Assembly (NCBI RefSeq): GCF_028389875.1
Contig: NC_084664.1
Span: forward strand, 119,795,466-119,859,465
Source: Rhea pennata
Lineage: Eukaryota; Chordata; Aves; Rheiformes; Rheidae
Direction of reading: 5' to 3'
Length of the DNA stretch: 64,000 bases
The notes below the pieces were generated by a model, which saw only the letters and a program-made list of their open reading frames with translations, ran no database searches and had not been told where the DNA came from. A program made the translations under genes and the position numbers. The stretch's first letter is position 1. Each line of letters opens with the position of its first letter. This document shows positions 1-11,800 of the stretch, piece by piece.

Positions 1-152
1 CCAATATAAATAGTATAAAATAAATTATTAAATTTAAGGAGTGGCTTAATCACTCTTCCGTTCATACTTTTCTCTCCCCAGGCAATACCTCCTCACTGCA
101 CACACGCGCGCAGAGTCTTCCAGCTGTAGGAAAGGATGTCTCTAAACTAACC

Positions 153-400
153 TGGTCTCAAATGCGGGCTCAGACCGGTAAAGAGACCCCGGGCTGCTGC
201 CCAGCACCATCTTCTGACTAGCACTCAGGCTGCTTGTCCGAACGGCTCCGTCTTTCCCAGGCAGCGAAGGCGGCAGGTCTCCGACGCCGCTGGAGCGAGC
301 AGCCGTCTTTGGTCGCCTCTGCTGGAGGAGTCCGTCTTTGAAGTCCCGCTGCTGCCAGGCGGGCACCCAAAGCTCTCTAACTTGTAGCCTAGAGACCTGC
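153..400 (-). other. Candidate first exon on the minus strand in a CpG-rich patch
   Basis: The segment at about 130-400 is GC- and CpG-rich within an AT-rich flank. Read on the minus strand it is open for about 70 codons. It ends ...GAGACCA(G) with a consensus-like donor, CCAG followed by GTTAGT, the last exon base being 152. An ATG about 60 nt before the donor gives MVLGSSPGSLYRSEPAFET. I do not recognise the protein, and any partner exon would lie off the left edge. The start at 400 is arbitrary. Confidence 0.3.
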
Positions 401-1649
401 GACTAGGGAAGTAAAGTTTCTTCAGTCAGTTCCTCTAGATATAAAAAGGAAAGGATTTGAAGTTGTATAATTAGCAAGTAATTATTTTAGTGGTATTTCA
501 GATTAAATCCTGCTAATTAAATGCCACTTTAAGAGATAATAACCTCTGCTGTAATTTATGTTCCCAAAGACAGACACACAGACGATTACAGTTGCCATTA
601 CGCAAATAACGTTTTCTCATTTTTGTGCAGAGCAAAAACATTAAAAGAAAAAGGATTTCAGTTTAGTCCACGGTCAGAGAGCTCCACTCCCTCTTCTCCA
701 CTTCCCCACAGGCTTTTTCTCATTGAAGTTGTTCTAAAAAGCTTTTAAGAAGTGACTATGTACATTTGGTTTAGAAATATTTTAGATGGTCAGATACCTT
801 TAGAAAGTTTTGAGACAGAATGATTCCTTCTCTGCTTGTACCAAGAACTTCCTTTAACCTCTGCTGTTTTCTTTGAGCGAAAATAATTTGCTGAATTCAA
901 ATTTTGGTTTCAAATACTCTTGGTTGTACAAAAAAGTACATCTTTTTGTTGAAAGATTCTATGCATTTTGTACTTAAAATGTTGCTATCCTCTTTGCTTT
1001 TATAACGATACCTTTGTGACCTGTTTTACAAGTCTGATGTTACAGAATCACTATGATATAATTTTACTTCTCCTCTGAGGTTCTAGTAGAAAGCTGCTGC
1101 TCCCAAAACAACTTGTTAGCAATGAAAATACTACTTAGAAAACAGGAACATTATTTTGGTGCCCCTTAATTAAATGCATTGTCTGCTAGCTTGTTTCTTT
1201 TAACTGCCAACATTTTTCTCCCACTTACACCCACTCTTTTTCATGATGCCAAGAAAAATATTTAGGTTATAAAAATACAGTATTGATATGAAGACCAAGC
1301 TACATTTCTTTTTATGGCTGTCAAAATGAAAAATAAACATTAGACTAAGATTTATGGTCTAAATTTATCTTTAAAGAGGAGAGAGAAATAGAATAAGAAT
1401 TTGCACCTTCCTTAATTGTGTTTTCCTGTTTATCCCCAGATGATACCACCGTGAGCAGGTGAAGGTTTTATATTGCAATTGCTGGGAAAGGGAAAGAGAA
1501 GAGCTTTCAAATGCATTCATTTTAACACCAGGCAAATGTCAACAAATTTCTCGTAACACTTTATCTCGGCTTTGTCTTGTAGTCACGATAGCACAATGTC
1601 TTGCTCAAAGACAAGGCTTCATATTGATTTTTTTGCCAGGTTGAAAAGG

Positions 1650-1673
1650 AAAAAAAAAAAAAAAAAAAAAAAA
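1650..1673. repeat. Poly(A) run, 24 nt
   Basis: Pure adenine run after TTGAAAAGG. No retrocopy body or polyadenylation signal is evident before it. Confidence 0.9.
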
Positions 1674-3360
1674 CATGGAGCAGGAGAAAGGGAGGAAACA
1701 TTACCAAGGACTGGGTTAAACTACCAGACTTGTTTTTAAAAAACAGCCTTATGGGATAGCTCCATGTTTCTAGAACTGACTCTGCAAAAAACCTTAACTT
1801 CAATATTTTACAGTAATATGCGATCATTCCCTCTTGATTACAAGACTTTTCCCTTCCTTCCCAGATTTTTTAGCTGTAAGGTAGGCAAGCTTTTTAGCTT
1901 TCTTTCATGGTGCTCCAAGGAAAAATAAATATAATGCCGTTTCAGAGGCCCATTTCTCAGAGTTAGTTTTGAAAATGAGAACACATGGAAAAAGGAAAAA
2001 TAACTAGAAAACAATCATTTTTATTGTAAATATGCACAAGTTATGTTTGTATTACACACGCAGCTATTACTGTAAACAACTCGGTGCTCACCAGGCTTCC
2101 TGAAACAGGTGGGAACTGCAGATTCTCTGCATCTGAAAATATTATGATTAAGACCATTCATTGCAGAGGCAAAGTTATCAAGGACTGACCTCTGGTGGTA
2201 TGCAATGAAGCTACAGTCTCCAAAAATTGAGTTAGCAACAGTCAACACAATGGCAAGATTGGAAAAAATGCAGTTAAATTGGCCCTGCAGATCCAAGTCA
2301 GGAACTCAGAGATTACAAAGAGCACATCTTAAAGAAGCCTCTCCATTTTTTCCCCCCTCCTTAAAAATCTTAAGCAAACAATAGAATCCTACTTCTAACA
2401 CAACAGTAAAACAAGGTAAAATCATTCTTAACTTTGTGGAAGAATTTAGCTAAACTCTTCCCAAAGCCTTTGGAATATCTGTAGCTGGGAAGTGCTGCAG
2501 CAATGGAAGTTTCATCTCAGATCATCGCAGATCAGAGCTGACACCATATCACTTTTTATCTCTAGTATTGGACTACCTCATTCTATACAAGGCAACTGTA
2601 TATAAATATAAATATAGAAGCATAATCATAAATATAAATATACGACACTCTCATTACTTGTGGTTAAGGGCATGTGACTAATGAGTCTATGGAAGTCCAA
2701 GGCGTGTGTCTTATTTCTGATATTATTGATAGCTCTTGTGCTTTTTCCCACCAGCACAGGATAACACAGCTATCACAGTGAGGCATCTGTGCTCCATCTC
2801 TCAAATTTTCACTCCTCTAAGCACTTATCCAAGTCGCTCAGATTATTTCACCCATTCTGTGTAGGCCTTAGAGGATCAGAAGACTAGTCAACACATGCAA
2901 AAACAATTCTCTTTCTTTAATAACATCTCCCTAACGGCAAGGCAGTTGCAGGTCACAGGAAGCAGGTACCACTAGCTTTATCATGAAGTGACATGTCAAA
3001 GTGTAAGGGCCACTACAAGGTACATAGGATTAACCAGGATTAAGCTATCCCTAGAAATCCTTTCCAGACAAACAGAATGCTTTAGGGTCTTTTCAGCCCA
3101 TCAGCAGGCCTTCAAGCCATCTCAGACCAAAAAACTGGCCCTCTATTTTTACCTCTGCAGATGGCACCTCTTGCAGCTGGCCACTTCTGCGGCACAGAGC
3201 TGTTCCTTTCTCTTCTCTCTGCCACCACTCCTTTCCCCAGTCTTCCTTCTGCCAACGCCTCCACGCTCCTACCTGGGTGCTCGCAGCTCAGGGGTGGCAG
3301 ACTGATGCTCACGACAGTCACCCAGGCCCCTGGAGCAGAGACTGGAAGTCAAAACAAAAG

Positions 3361-3443
3361 CTATTTTTATTTCCACTTTACCCCTATTTTCTATCCCTTG
3401 CAGGTTCCTTACTCTGCTGTACATAAGCATCACATCCATTATT
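3361..3443. repeat. Copy A of a diverged local duplication
   Basis: Aligns in direct orientation with 4185-4264 over about 80 bp, with roughly three quarters of positions identical by eye. Shared landmarks in order are TTTTATTTCCA, CCTTGCAG, TTCCTT, CTCTGCTGTA and ATCAC, ending at ATTAT. Flanks do not align. Confidence 0.6.
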
Positions 3444-4184
3444 TCCCATTATGCTTGAGGTATGAAATTAGTAAGTGGTGACTCACATAGCCAAGTCTGT
3501 CTTTAGCTTTTAACTAACATAGCTTTTTAAAGCGGTGTGGTGCTGAGGTTTCAGTCAGAAGCCTCGAACGATGGCCTCTTTGTACAGAGCTGTGTCTGTA
3601 TTCCTTGCTTCTTGCCATAGAGCTCTCCACCTATGAAACCCAAGAGGATAAGGCATGAGGGACGGAGAAAGAAAGGAAAGTATTATTTTCCACTTCTGCG
3701 ACCTTCATAAAATCAGAATTTTCCAGAAATATCCTGAAAAGCCTCCTCCCAGGCTCTATTCCCAGCTTTGTTATTTATTTCTTGCATTCTCTTTTCTTTA
3801 AATGTTTATTTTTCACCCAGAATGCTGGTGAGGAGTTAGGGTATTTCAGGCTGAACTTACTTACTCCATGTGACTTTTACTTTGTGGGGCGATTTTCAGA
3901 GCTCCTCCCTCCACCAGCTCTGCTGCTTTCCAAACTCAGCAGTAAAATGCGAAGTACAATCTCTCACTGAAGATGTTTCATATTTAAAATCAGCACTTGA
4001 TAAAGATGCATCTTGCACTGCATTGCTACGAGACATGTGGAGGGAGGTGAGCCTGGTAGTGTCATAGGGCAGGGGCGCAAGGAAGCTATCAGAGGAAAGC
4101 AAGATGAAAGTGGAAGGGAAATGAAGTAAGTGGGTGATAAAATAATTCTGTTATATGGGGAAAAAGCCAGGAGGATCAAAGGAT

Positions 4185-4264
4185 CTCTTTTATTTCCATT
4201 TTATCCTCATTTCTGTTCCTTGCAGTTTCCTTCCTCTGCTGTATATTATTATCACCTCTATTAT
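4185..4264. repeat. Copy B of a diverged local duplication
   Basis: Partner of 3361-3443, about 820 bp downstream in the same orientation. Both contain TTGCAG after a pyrimidine-rich stretch, which resembles a splice acceptor. No open frame with recognisable content follows. Confidence 0.6.
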
Positions 4265-6870
4265 AAAACTTTCTGGTTGCCTGCAATTATCCCCCTTTTA
4301 ATCTCATGCTAGGCTCTTACACTTTGATCCAGTGTGGTACAAGCCTTCTTGCCATATGACTGATCGTGAGACTGCTGTGTATACATGTAAAGGCATATAC
4401 TTTTTTTTCCCCCCACTTAATTTTCCCCATTGTATCTCCAGCTTAAATCTATAAAGTCTAAGCAAAGTTATGTGTCCTTCACAGAATCCCTTCTGCTTAC
4501 ATCAGGAAGGCAGCACAGATTCAGCTCCCAATAAAAATGTTATAAATGGAAAACTCCTTCCAAAAAACACCTGGAAAATATCTTAGTTTTATTTTTGCAC
4601 AAAATTATAGTTCTAATTCCATGCAATAGAAAACATGAGCCATAGATATGAAGACCTAATTATGCCCCTCATTTCAATGCTGAGTTCAATGAGAGGAGAT
4701 AAACCTGTTACTGGCAATTCCTTGATCCTTTCTCTTCTTTTCCTTTTATAAAAAACCAAACACCTTCTCTTACCTCTTGCTCCATCCTACCAGTCTATCT
4801 CTGAAACCTTGGGGGATGCCAGGGCTGGCAGGGCAGAGATGTTACTGAAATGGACTAAGACCTAAAGGCCAGAAGGCAGCTGCTGACCTGGCAGGGAGCA
4901 GGCAATGCACAGAGCGGAGCTGATCGGGAAGATGGTCCTTTTCCAAAGAACAAGCCTCTGTTTCTCCTCTGGTGGGAAGGCAGGAGTTGAGCTGAGCCAA
5001 ACTGCTGAGCCCAGCCTGGCACCATCTCTTGAGGAGCCTGGCTCTCCCCTGGACCAGAGAAGAAAGCAGGAGGCAGGTTTAAGGACATGCCACTGACATC
5101 TTAGGAGTTTCTTGGAAAGTGATAGAGTCATAGGCCCTGGAGCACTCTTCTGCTTTTTCTTACTGTTTCTGCATCACATCATTTTAGCTATGCTCAAGTT
5201 TTTTGAGTGTATGAAAAATATTGGCCCTATTCTTTCTTCTCAAAATGGCAAGGAACTCTCATCTTTATTCTTCTTAACACTGAAAGAACAGCATATGGAT
5301 GGTCTGAGGCTGTCAATTAGATTTGTTGAATGCTATAAGGAGTATCAAAAATATCAAAGCCCACATAGTATTTAAACAATTTATAGCAAGAATGCTGTTC
5401 ATTAAGTCTTGTGATTTAGAAAGGAACTTGATGGAAAATTAGTTTGTTCTTTATCTTGTTCGCATAGGCTGAACTCCTGTTAAACAGCTACAGTAAAGGT
5501 ACTCATAGCTGAGGAAAAAAGGTCTGGTATTTCCCACTGAAAGGAGCTAGGAGAATGCTCCATCCAAAACGCTCATCCTAGCTACACAAATCTTCCATAA
5601 AGCAAAACATCTTTCACAAAAAGCAAGCTTTTGTTCTTCTGGATCATAAAGAGCATCGTAAAGATCTTTGTGTTCTCCAGAGTGCCACTTCTCCTCCAGA
5701 TTCTGTCTCCATTATTCCATGACTTCTGCATCAGCTAAACGCTCAAAGTTGTTCCTCAGTAGCCTCCAACTAATAGCATTGGGCCGAAAGCTCTTAGAAA
5801 GAGATGGATGCTACTTTCACATCCACAGTTTCAAAATCACATTGTCCTGTCTTTATTATTACCTTCTTTGTGAAGATGAGGGTTATTCACAATGGATAAG
5901 GAGCAGTATTATCCTTCACATCATTTTTTTTACTAGTAACCACTGAACAGAGGATCTGCAGAGACTGAAATGATAAAAAGTATTTGGATTTTTGTTGCTT
6001 TATGCTCTTGCACATGCAAGATTGTCTCTCTGGAAACATACAGGACCACTTTTATATATATATATGTATGCTGCTCTGCATTCAAGTAAGTCCATTGACC
6101 ATAACGTGGGTTGCACTACCTTATTTTCTAGCATTCTTAGATGAGAACATGACCTTGAATATGTCTTTGCATTGTTGCCTTCACACAGTATGCTACAGAA
6201 ACACAAATTTATATTTAGAAAGCACAAATTAATGTATTTAGTTAAAAGAGCAGGCTCATGATCTTTCTACTTCACAGCCTGCACATGCCGTACTACCCTC
6301 TGCACACTGGCATTGTCGCTGATGATGCAGTACAGAATATCTTTCAAAATGCTAATTAATCTCTTTTTAAAAACTCAAACAATGGCTAGTTTATTGATGC
6401 TGCTGTGCTCTACCCCAGTGACTAATTACATGCCTCCCAGAAATAAAGCTCACTTGATATACTGTTAAAGGTTCTAATATCAATAGTAAGAGACTGTACA
6501 AAACTAAAAAGCTCTGCACTTAAAAACACCTTTTGCAGCTGAGAGCATCAGCTCATTAGGCTGCCTTTTTGAACCTTCTCCTTTGTAAGGTGCATTAGTC
6601 AGGCACCTGAAATAAAGTCCTTCAAACCTTCTTTTTCATTCTTGTGGTCCTCCTTTGAGCCCAAGCCAGCCAATGCCTTCCCAAAACATAAACAACTGCT
6701 GTAATAAATATATCTGCTAAGAGTTCAGAGAATATTAACATCAACAAGCCAACAAATGGCTACAAGTGTTGGAGACCACTGCAAACAGGAGATGCATAAC
6801 TGACCATGGAGGACCTTTAAGACCTCTGAAGGGCAGCTGGTCCTCCTGGTAAGCATGGTTGGACACAACT

Positions 6871-6890
6871 GATTGATTGATTGATTGATA
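6871..6890. repeat. GATT tetranucleotide microsatellite
   Basis: Nearly five copies of GATT in a row. Confidence 0.9.
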
Positions 6891-8429
6891 GGAACTGAGT
6901 CACAGGGCTAGGCTTCCATCTGAAAGGTACTAAGTTTGGGAAGAGACTAAGCAAGCTCTTTGTTTGGGAGATTAAAGTCTTCTATGGTCTTTATTGGTTT
7001 ATTTTTGCTGGTAGTGGAGTTCTAATCTCCTAGGCTTTATGAGAGAAATAAGATGTTAGTAGGCTGGTAAAAGGTATAATTCAAGGCCAGTCAGCTAACA
7101 GACATTAACAACGAGTTGTGAGGGGGTTGCAGAGCTGAAGCTACAGTGTACAGAGCACAGATGAAATACATGTGCAAGCGTATCTTTGTGCTCTTTGTCT
7201 GATGTGGTTGCAATTCATAGAGGGGAGACACATTAGGGGCAATTTTTGATGCTTCTAACAAGATTTGTGCTCCAGAGATCTTTGTTCATTTTTTTCAGAA
7301 GGGCTCTTGCAGGCTCCTTTGGCAGCCAAGATTTCCTGGGATGTCAGAGCTTCATGGCCAGCCTGCTGCTGCCAGCAGCAAAGAGCTGCGGTGTGCAGGA
7401 AAATCTCCTAATAGCTATATCTCTTGTAGTAGCCTGGATTCTGATTCCCTGACTTTGATGTACCCTGTCCTAAAGGGAGAGAGGTGAGGTGCTAGACAGA
7501 CAGGCTGAAGTCTGCGTTGTGTTTTGGTGATTATTTCTCTTCTGATCTTAAGATGTGACTGTGAGTTTGTGTTGCATATTTTATCAAGGATCAGATTTCA
7601 GTAGCATATGCAAGGGCTTTCCTTTCTTCGTAGCTTAGACACTCAAAGCTCTCTTCAGGCTCCTCAAATACTGCCTTCTCCTTGTTTTCTCTCAGATGCC
7701 CCCAGCCTATATTTAGCTTCATACGGAAGGACTTCAGAATGTTTCAGATATACACAGGCTTATTTTTCCACCGTCTTCTTGATGAAGTATATCTTAACCA
7801 CTTAGCAAACTACACAGCATGCTCTGATGGGAAGTGAATCGTACACTGCCTCTGATTAAATCTGCAAAGGGATATAGACAAGATAAAACTCTGTAATTAT
7901 CCAGAGTGGAAGCTGGTCAGAGCATAGGGCTGTGATTGCTCTCCATTACTCCAGGTAGCATCTGAGGGAAGGGGAGAGCGCTGGCAACCACAATGCCAAA
8001 ATTCAGAAGGGAGACCCTGCGGTGCGTGTTGTTGACCGATGACTTCAAACACCATGTTGGTGCATAGATATGAGGGGAGGACAGAGAAGGATGGGCTTCA
8101 GAAGAAACACTTGCTTCATCCATCTAGCTCTTCATCCACACAGACAGGAAGAATTATTGGATTTCCATCGTAGGGTCATAGCTGCAGGTGTCACCAGGAA
8201 ATTCAGTGCAGCTGTCTTAAGGCATAGACAAAGACAGTAAAACTAGGAAAGAGAATTAATCTCTCTGAAGTACAGTCAGCAGTCAAGTGATCTGAACAGA
8301 AACTGATATGCCTAATGTCTTGTGACAAAAGATGAAAATATGCTATAGATGCAGTACAGACTTCTGCTTCAATTCGCTGGTAATATTTCCCTGTCTTTTA
8401 GCCCATTTCAAACCAGACTGGCTTCTTGG

Positions 8430-8805
8430 AGACTCTTCAGCCTGGGGAAGAGAAGACTGAGGGGGGATCTTATCAATGTCTATAAGTACCTGAAGGGAGG
8501 GTGTCAAGGGGTGGGGACAAACTCTTTTCAGTTGTCCCATGTGACAGGACAAGAGGCAATGGGCAGAAATTGAAGCACAGGAAGTTCTGCCTGAACGTGA
8601 GGGCGAATTTCTTCACTGTGAGAGTGACAGAGCCCTGGAACAGGTTGCCCAGAGAGGTTGTGGAGTCTCCTTCTCTGGAGATCTTCAAGGCCTGCCTGGA
8701 TGCAACCCTGTCTAACATGCTCTAGGTGACCCTGCTGAGCAGGTGGGTTGGACTAGATGATCTCCAGAGGTCCCTTCCAACCTTACTAATTCTATGATTC
8801 TATGA
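8430..8805 (+). mobile_element. CR1 LINE, 5'-truncated 3' end
   Basis: Non-LTR retrotransposon fragment in plus orientation. The sequence follows the CR1 3' region in order: a start like TTCAGCCTGGGGAAGAGAAG, then the GACAGGACAAGAGGCAATGG segment, GGAACAGGTTGCCCAGAGAG, GTTGGACTAGATGATCTCCA, and the octamer tail ATTCTATGATTCTATGA. All of this is typical of avian CR1. Only about 376 bp remain, so it lacks the reverse transcriptase and is a dead copy. Small ORFs on both strands inside it are by-products. It is closely similar to the copy at 63013-63520 and appears to belong to the same subfamily. Confidence 0.93.
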
Positions 8806-11800
8806 ATGGTGAATCTTGAACCTCAGTCGTTCTTCTGAGACTTCGATTTTATTCTGAGATGACCCAGAACTTGTGGCTGTGTAATTTCCTTCTTTCACAA
8901 CAGGACTGTTTTTCTTTGCTGCAGTAGGAAAAACTCAGTTACTGGAGATGAAGATCAAAATCAGAAGAGAAACAAGTCTGAAGTGATATTTCTTTCTACT
9001 AACATCACAGTAGAAGTTTATCCAGCTCATTATAGTCCTCTTCAGCAAACTTTCTAACATGTTCTTTCCCAGCCAAAGCTTTGAAGAGGTGAGTCTGGGT
9101 TTCCATAATCTATATTAAGGCTTTTAAGTAACTGGCTAGTTGTCAAAAATACTACGTTATATAGCTGCTCTAATTGATGTAACTATGAAGAAGTTCATTT
9201 GTTTTCTAGACAATAAAAATTAAGTATTTCTTGCTGGGGGGTTAGGAGAGGTTATACTTTGTTGACTCTTTATCCCAAACATGAGGAAAAATAACCCAAA
9301 GCATTGAAATAGCAGAATTCGAGTGTTCCGATTTCTGACTTGCTCAGCAAAACACCTGCAGTTCTCATTGAGGTCGGATGAAGTCAAAGCTTCTAAAACC
9401 ACCGATGGTAACTACGACAGTAAGAAAGCCCTACCTGAATGATGGATCGTGTAAACAAGAAGTTAAATGAAAGATGTTTTCTCATGTTTGTGTAACATGC
9501 CCCGCCAGGAAGTTTTCATCCCTCTTGCAGATGTCGGATTGCACATACGCTTTCTTTGAACACTGACAGAATATGTAAAGCAGCAGCCTCATGCAATGTT
9601 CATGCTGACCTCTGCTTACAAGGCATTGCAAGACAGGACACTGTCATAGGTAGGCAAGCAGGCTATGCTCCCCACCTACACATCCTCTGATGTCTACAGA
9701 CTGAGTCATTTGGGAGTTAGCACTTGCATGGGGTTAAAGTCTGTACTCCAAAGGGAGGGGGAAATGGCATGCCATGGCTGACCCACGGGCCTCGAAGACC
9801 ATGTTGGTTGCTGCAAGGCCTCTGCAAACTGGCATTGCTCAAACTGCAGCAAGTGCTGATCAAGATTTCCCCTTGGTGAGAACTCTTCCTCTGTGAAAAA
9901 ACTCCCAGGTGTGGCAGGATCACGTCTCCAAGCAAGTAGGAAACATGACTTTCTTAAACCAGCCTGGTTCCAGCACGGTCAGGGCCAGGATGCAGAGCCT
10001 AACCTCAGACCTCTGTAAACCATTTCTGAGGATGTTATGACCTTGTTCCAGGATGGGTGGGCAGAGATTTCTGCCTTGTGAGCTGAGAAAGAGTTTCACC
10101 TGCTTCTGGGGACAGACCACCAGACTTCTTACATCACCCGGTTTCTGATTTAAAAACAGACTTACTTACATCTGAAAAAGATATCTGGGGAAAACTTCTT
10201 TGATCTGTTCCTATTAAAGTACAATTCATTTTGATGAATTAAATCTTCATGGAAGGTGACACAGGCTGTTGGAGAGAAAGTGATCATCCAAATTAACAGG
10301 GTTTGGATTAGATGTCCAAGATATCTACCTTGTCTTTTGGGGGTAATCACAATTATTACGCTGAGAATCCTTGTACTCAATTTGTGTCATCCATATGAGT
10401 ACAATTCATGCCTTTGTGCAACTCTCTACTTGCTTTAAGAAGGGGTGGCAGGAGGCACACTGTTGTTGATACTTCATTTTGAAAGGCTGGTGCTTGTTGG
10501 CCTGCTGTAAAGATAAACTTCTGAGCCCTTTAAATGTCCTTCATTGTACCTCTGCAACTGAAACCCACTTTTGGCACAAAGTGGGGTAGGGAACTGAAGA
10601 ATGGGCTTGCAGGGACAACAGTCACAAGAAAAGGACACAGAAAAGATAAGAGAGTCTCTGCCCATCATATAGCAGGGCTTGGTTCAATGGAGATGGTTTA
10701 TCTCAAGCTGACAATGATTTCTGCCTCTTTGATCTCTGCCAATATATGCTTGAGGGTAATATCACAGAAAGGGTTCAAAGCTGGAGGAATTTTAAGGTAG
10801 TATTTTAGAAAGTAGCTTAAGGTTATCTTAAGATCAGACAGTTCCCAGCATGGAAATGAAAAAGACTAGAAACGGGGGGCAGCTAATGAGCATCTTCTGT
10901 GGAGCAAAGAGAGAGAGAGAGGAGGACCTGGAAGCAATGAGGGTGCGGAGCGTAAGTGTGGGCACAGTGTGGCAAGTAAGGATCCCAAAGGAAAAAAAGG
11001 AGGGGGAGCCAGGGGAAAGTTTAGCTTAGAGAGCAGCATAAACGAGTAGGGTGGAGGCCAAGACTTTTTAAAGGTTTGGCTGAAAGTTTGTAAAGTGATG
11101 CCACAAAACAGCTCCACAAAGAAGACGCTGTTTCAGCAAAGTGTTTGTGCATCTACAAAAGTTCTTCTGTCTTTCCCTTTCCTCAGCCCTTCTCTGCCTC
11201 TTTAGCCATCCCCTGTATCTGTCAGCTGCACTGCTGTGCTCTGTACTTCTTCTCCTTACATGTTCATGTCTTACGTGTTCATGTCTTCTCTTTTTCCCAG
11301 TCTCCTTACATGGCATAACAGCCCACAGGAGGAGTCTGACAAGTTCCCAGAGTCCAGCAGCCTTTCAAAAGCTGATCTACAAGAGGCTGCTAACCTCTAA
11401 ACTGTGCCTGTTCCAAGGGGCGGCTGGCTTGAGAGAGGAGGAGTGACCACAGAAAGGTGTGTTTTGGTTAGGACAGTGATAGGCCTTGCCCCTCAAAGGC
11501 AAGAAGCAAACAAGCAAAAAGGAGGAATGAAGGACAAGTTCTGTCCCTTCGTTTCTTTCAGTTCAATGACTAATACACCAGTTTTACCAGAATAAAATAC
11601 AAGCTGTGGCAAGTGCCCCAGGAACCGAGAAAAAGGAGAAATAAGTATGTTTTCCTTTAAAAGTGGTTTTCATGTGAAATTCCAAAGACCAAGAGCATTT
11701 TTAGCAACTTAATAGTTTTTAAAAAGTGCTTTAGAAAACACCACTTGAATTTTCTACAAGTTTTCATCTAAGGTCACCTATGGATTTTCTATAGTTTTCA

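Larger units (their letters stand above)
421..8429. other. Gene-free stretch
   Basis: No coding exon that I can support. It holds a 24-A run at 1650-1673, a diverged duplicated segment (3361-3443 and 4185-4264, listed separately), a short TA run near 6053 and a GATT tetranucleotide run at 6871-6890. Open frames of 60-106 codons here have no recognisable motif and overlap each other on both strands, as expected by chance. Confidence 0.6.

Noticed and set aside
8343-8725. Overlapping ORFs of 69-81 codons on both strands.
   Set aside because: They lie in the CR1 3' end at 8430-8805.
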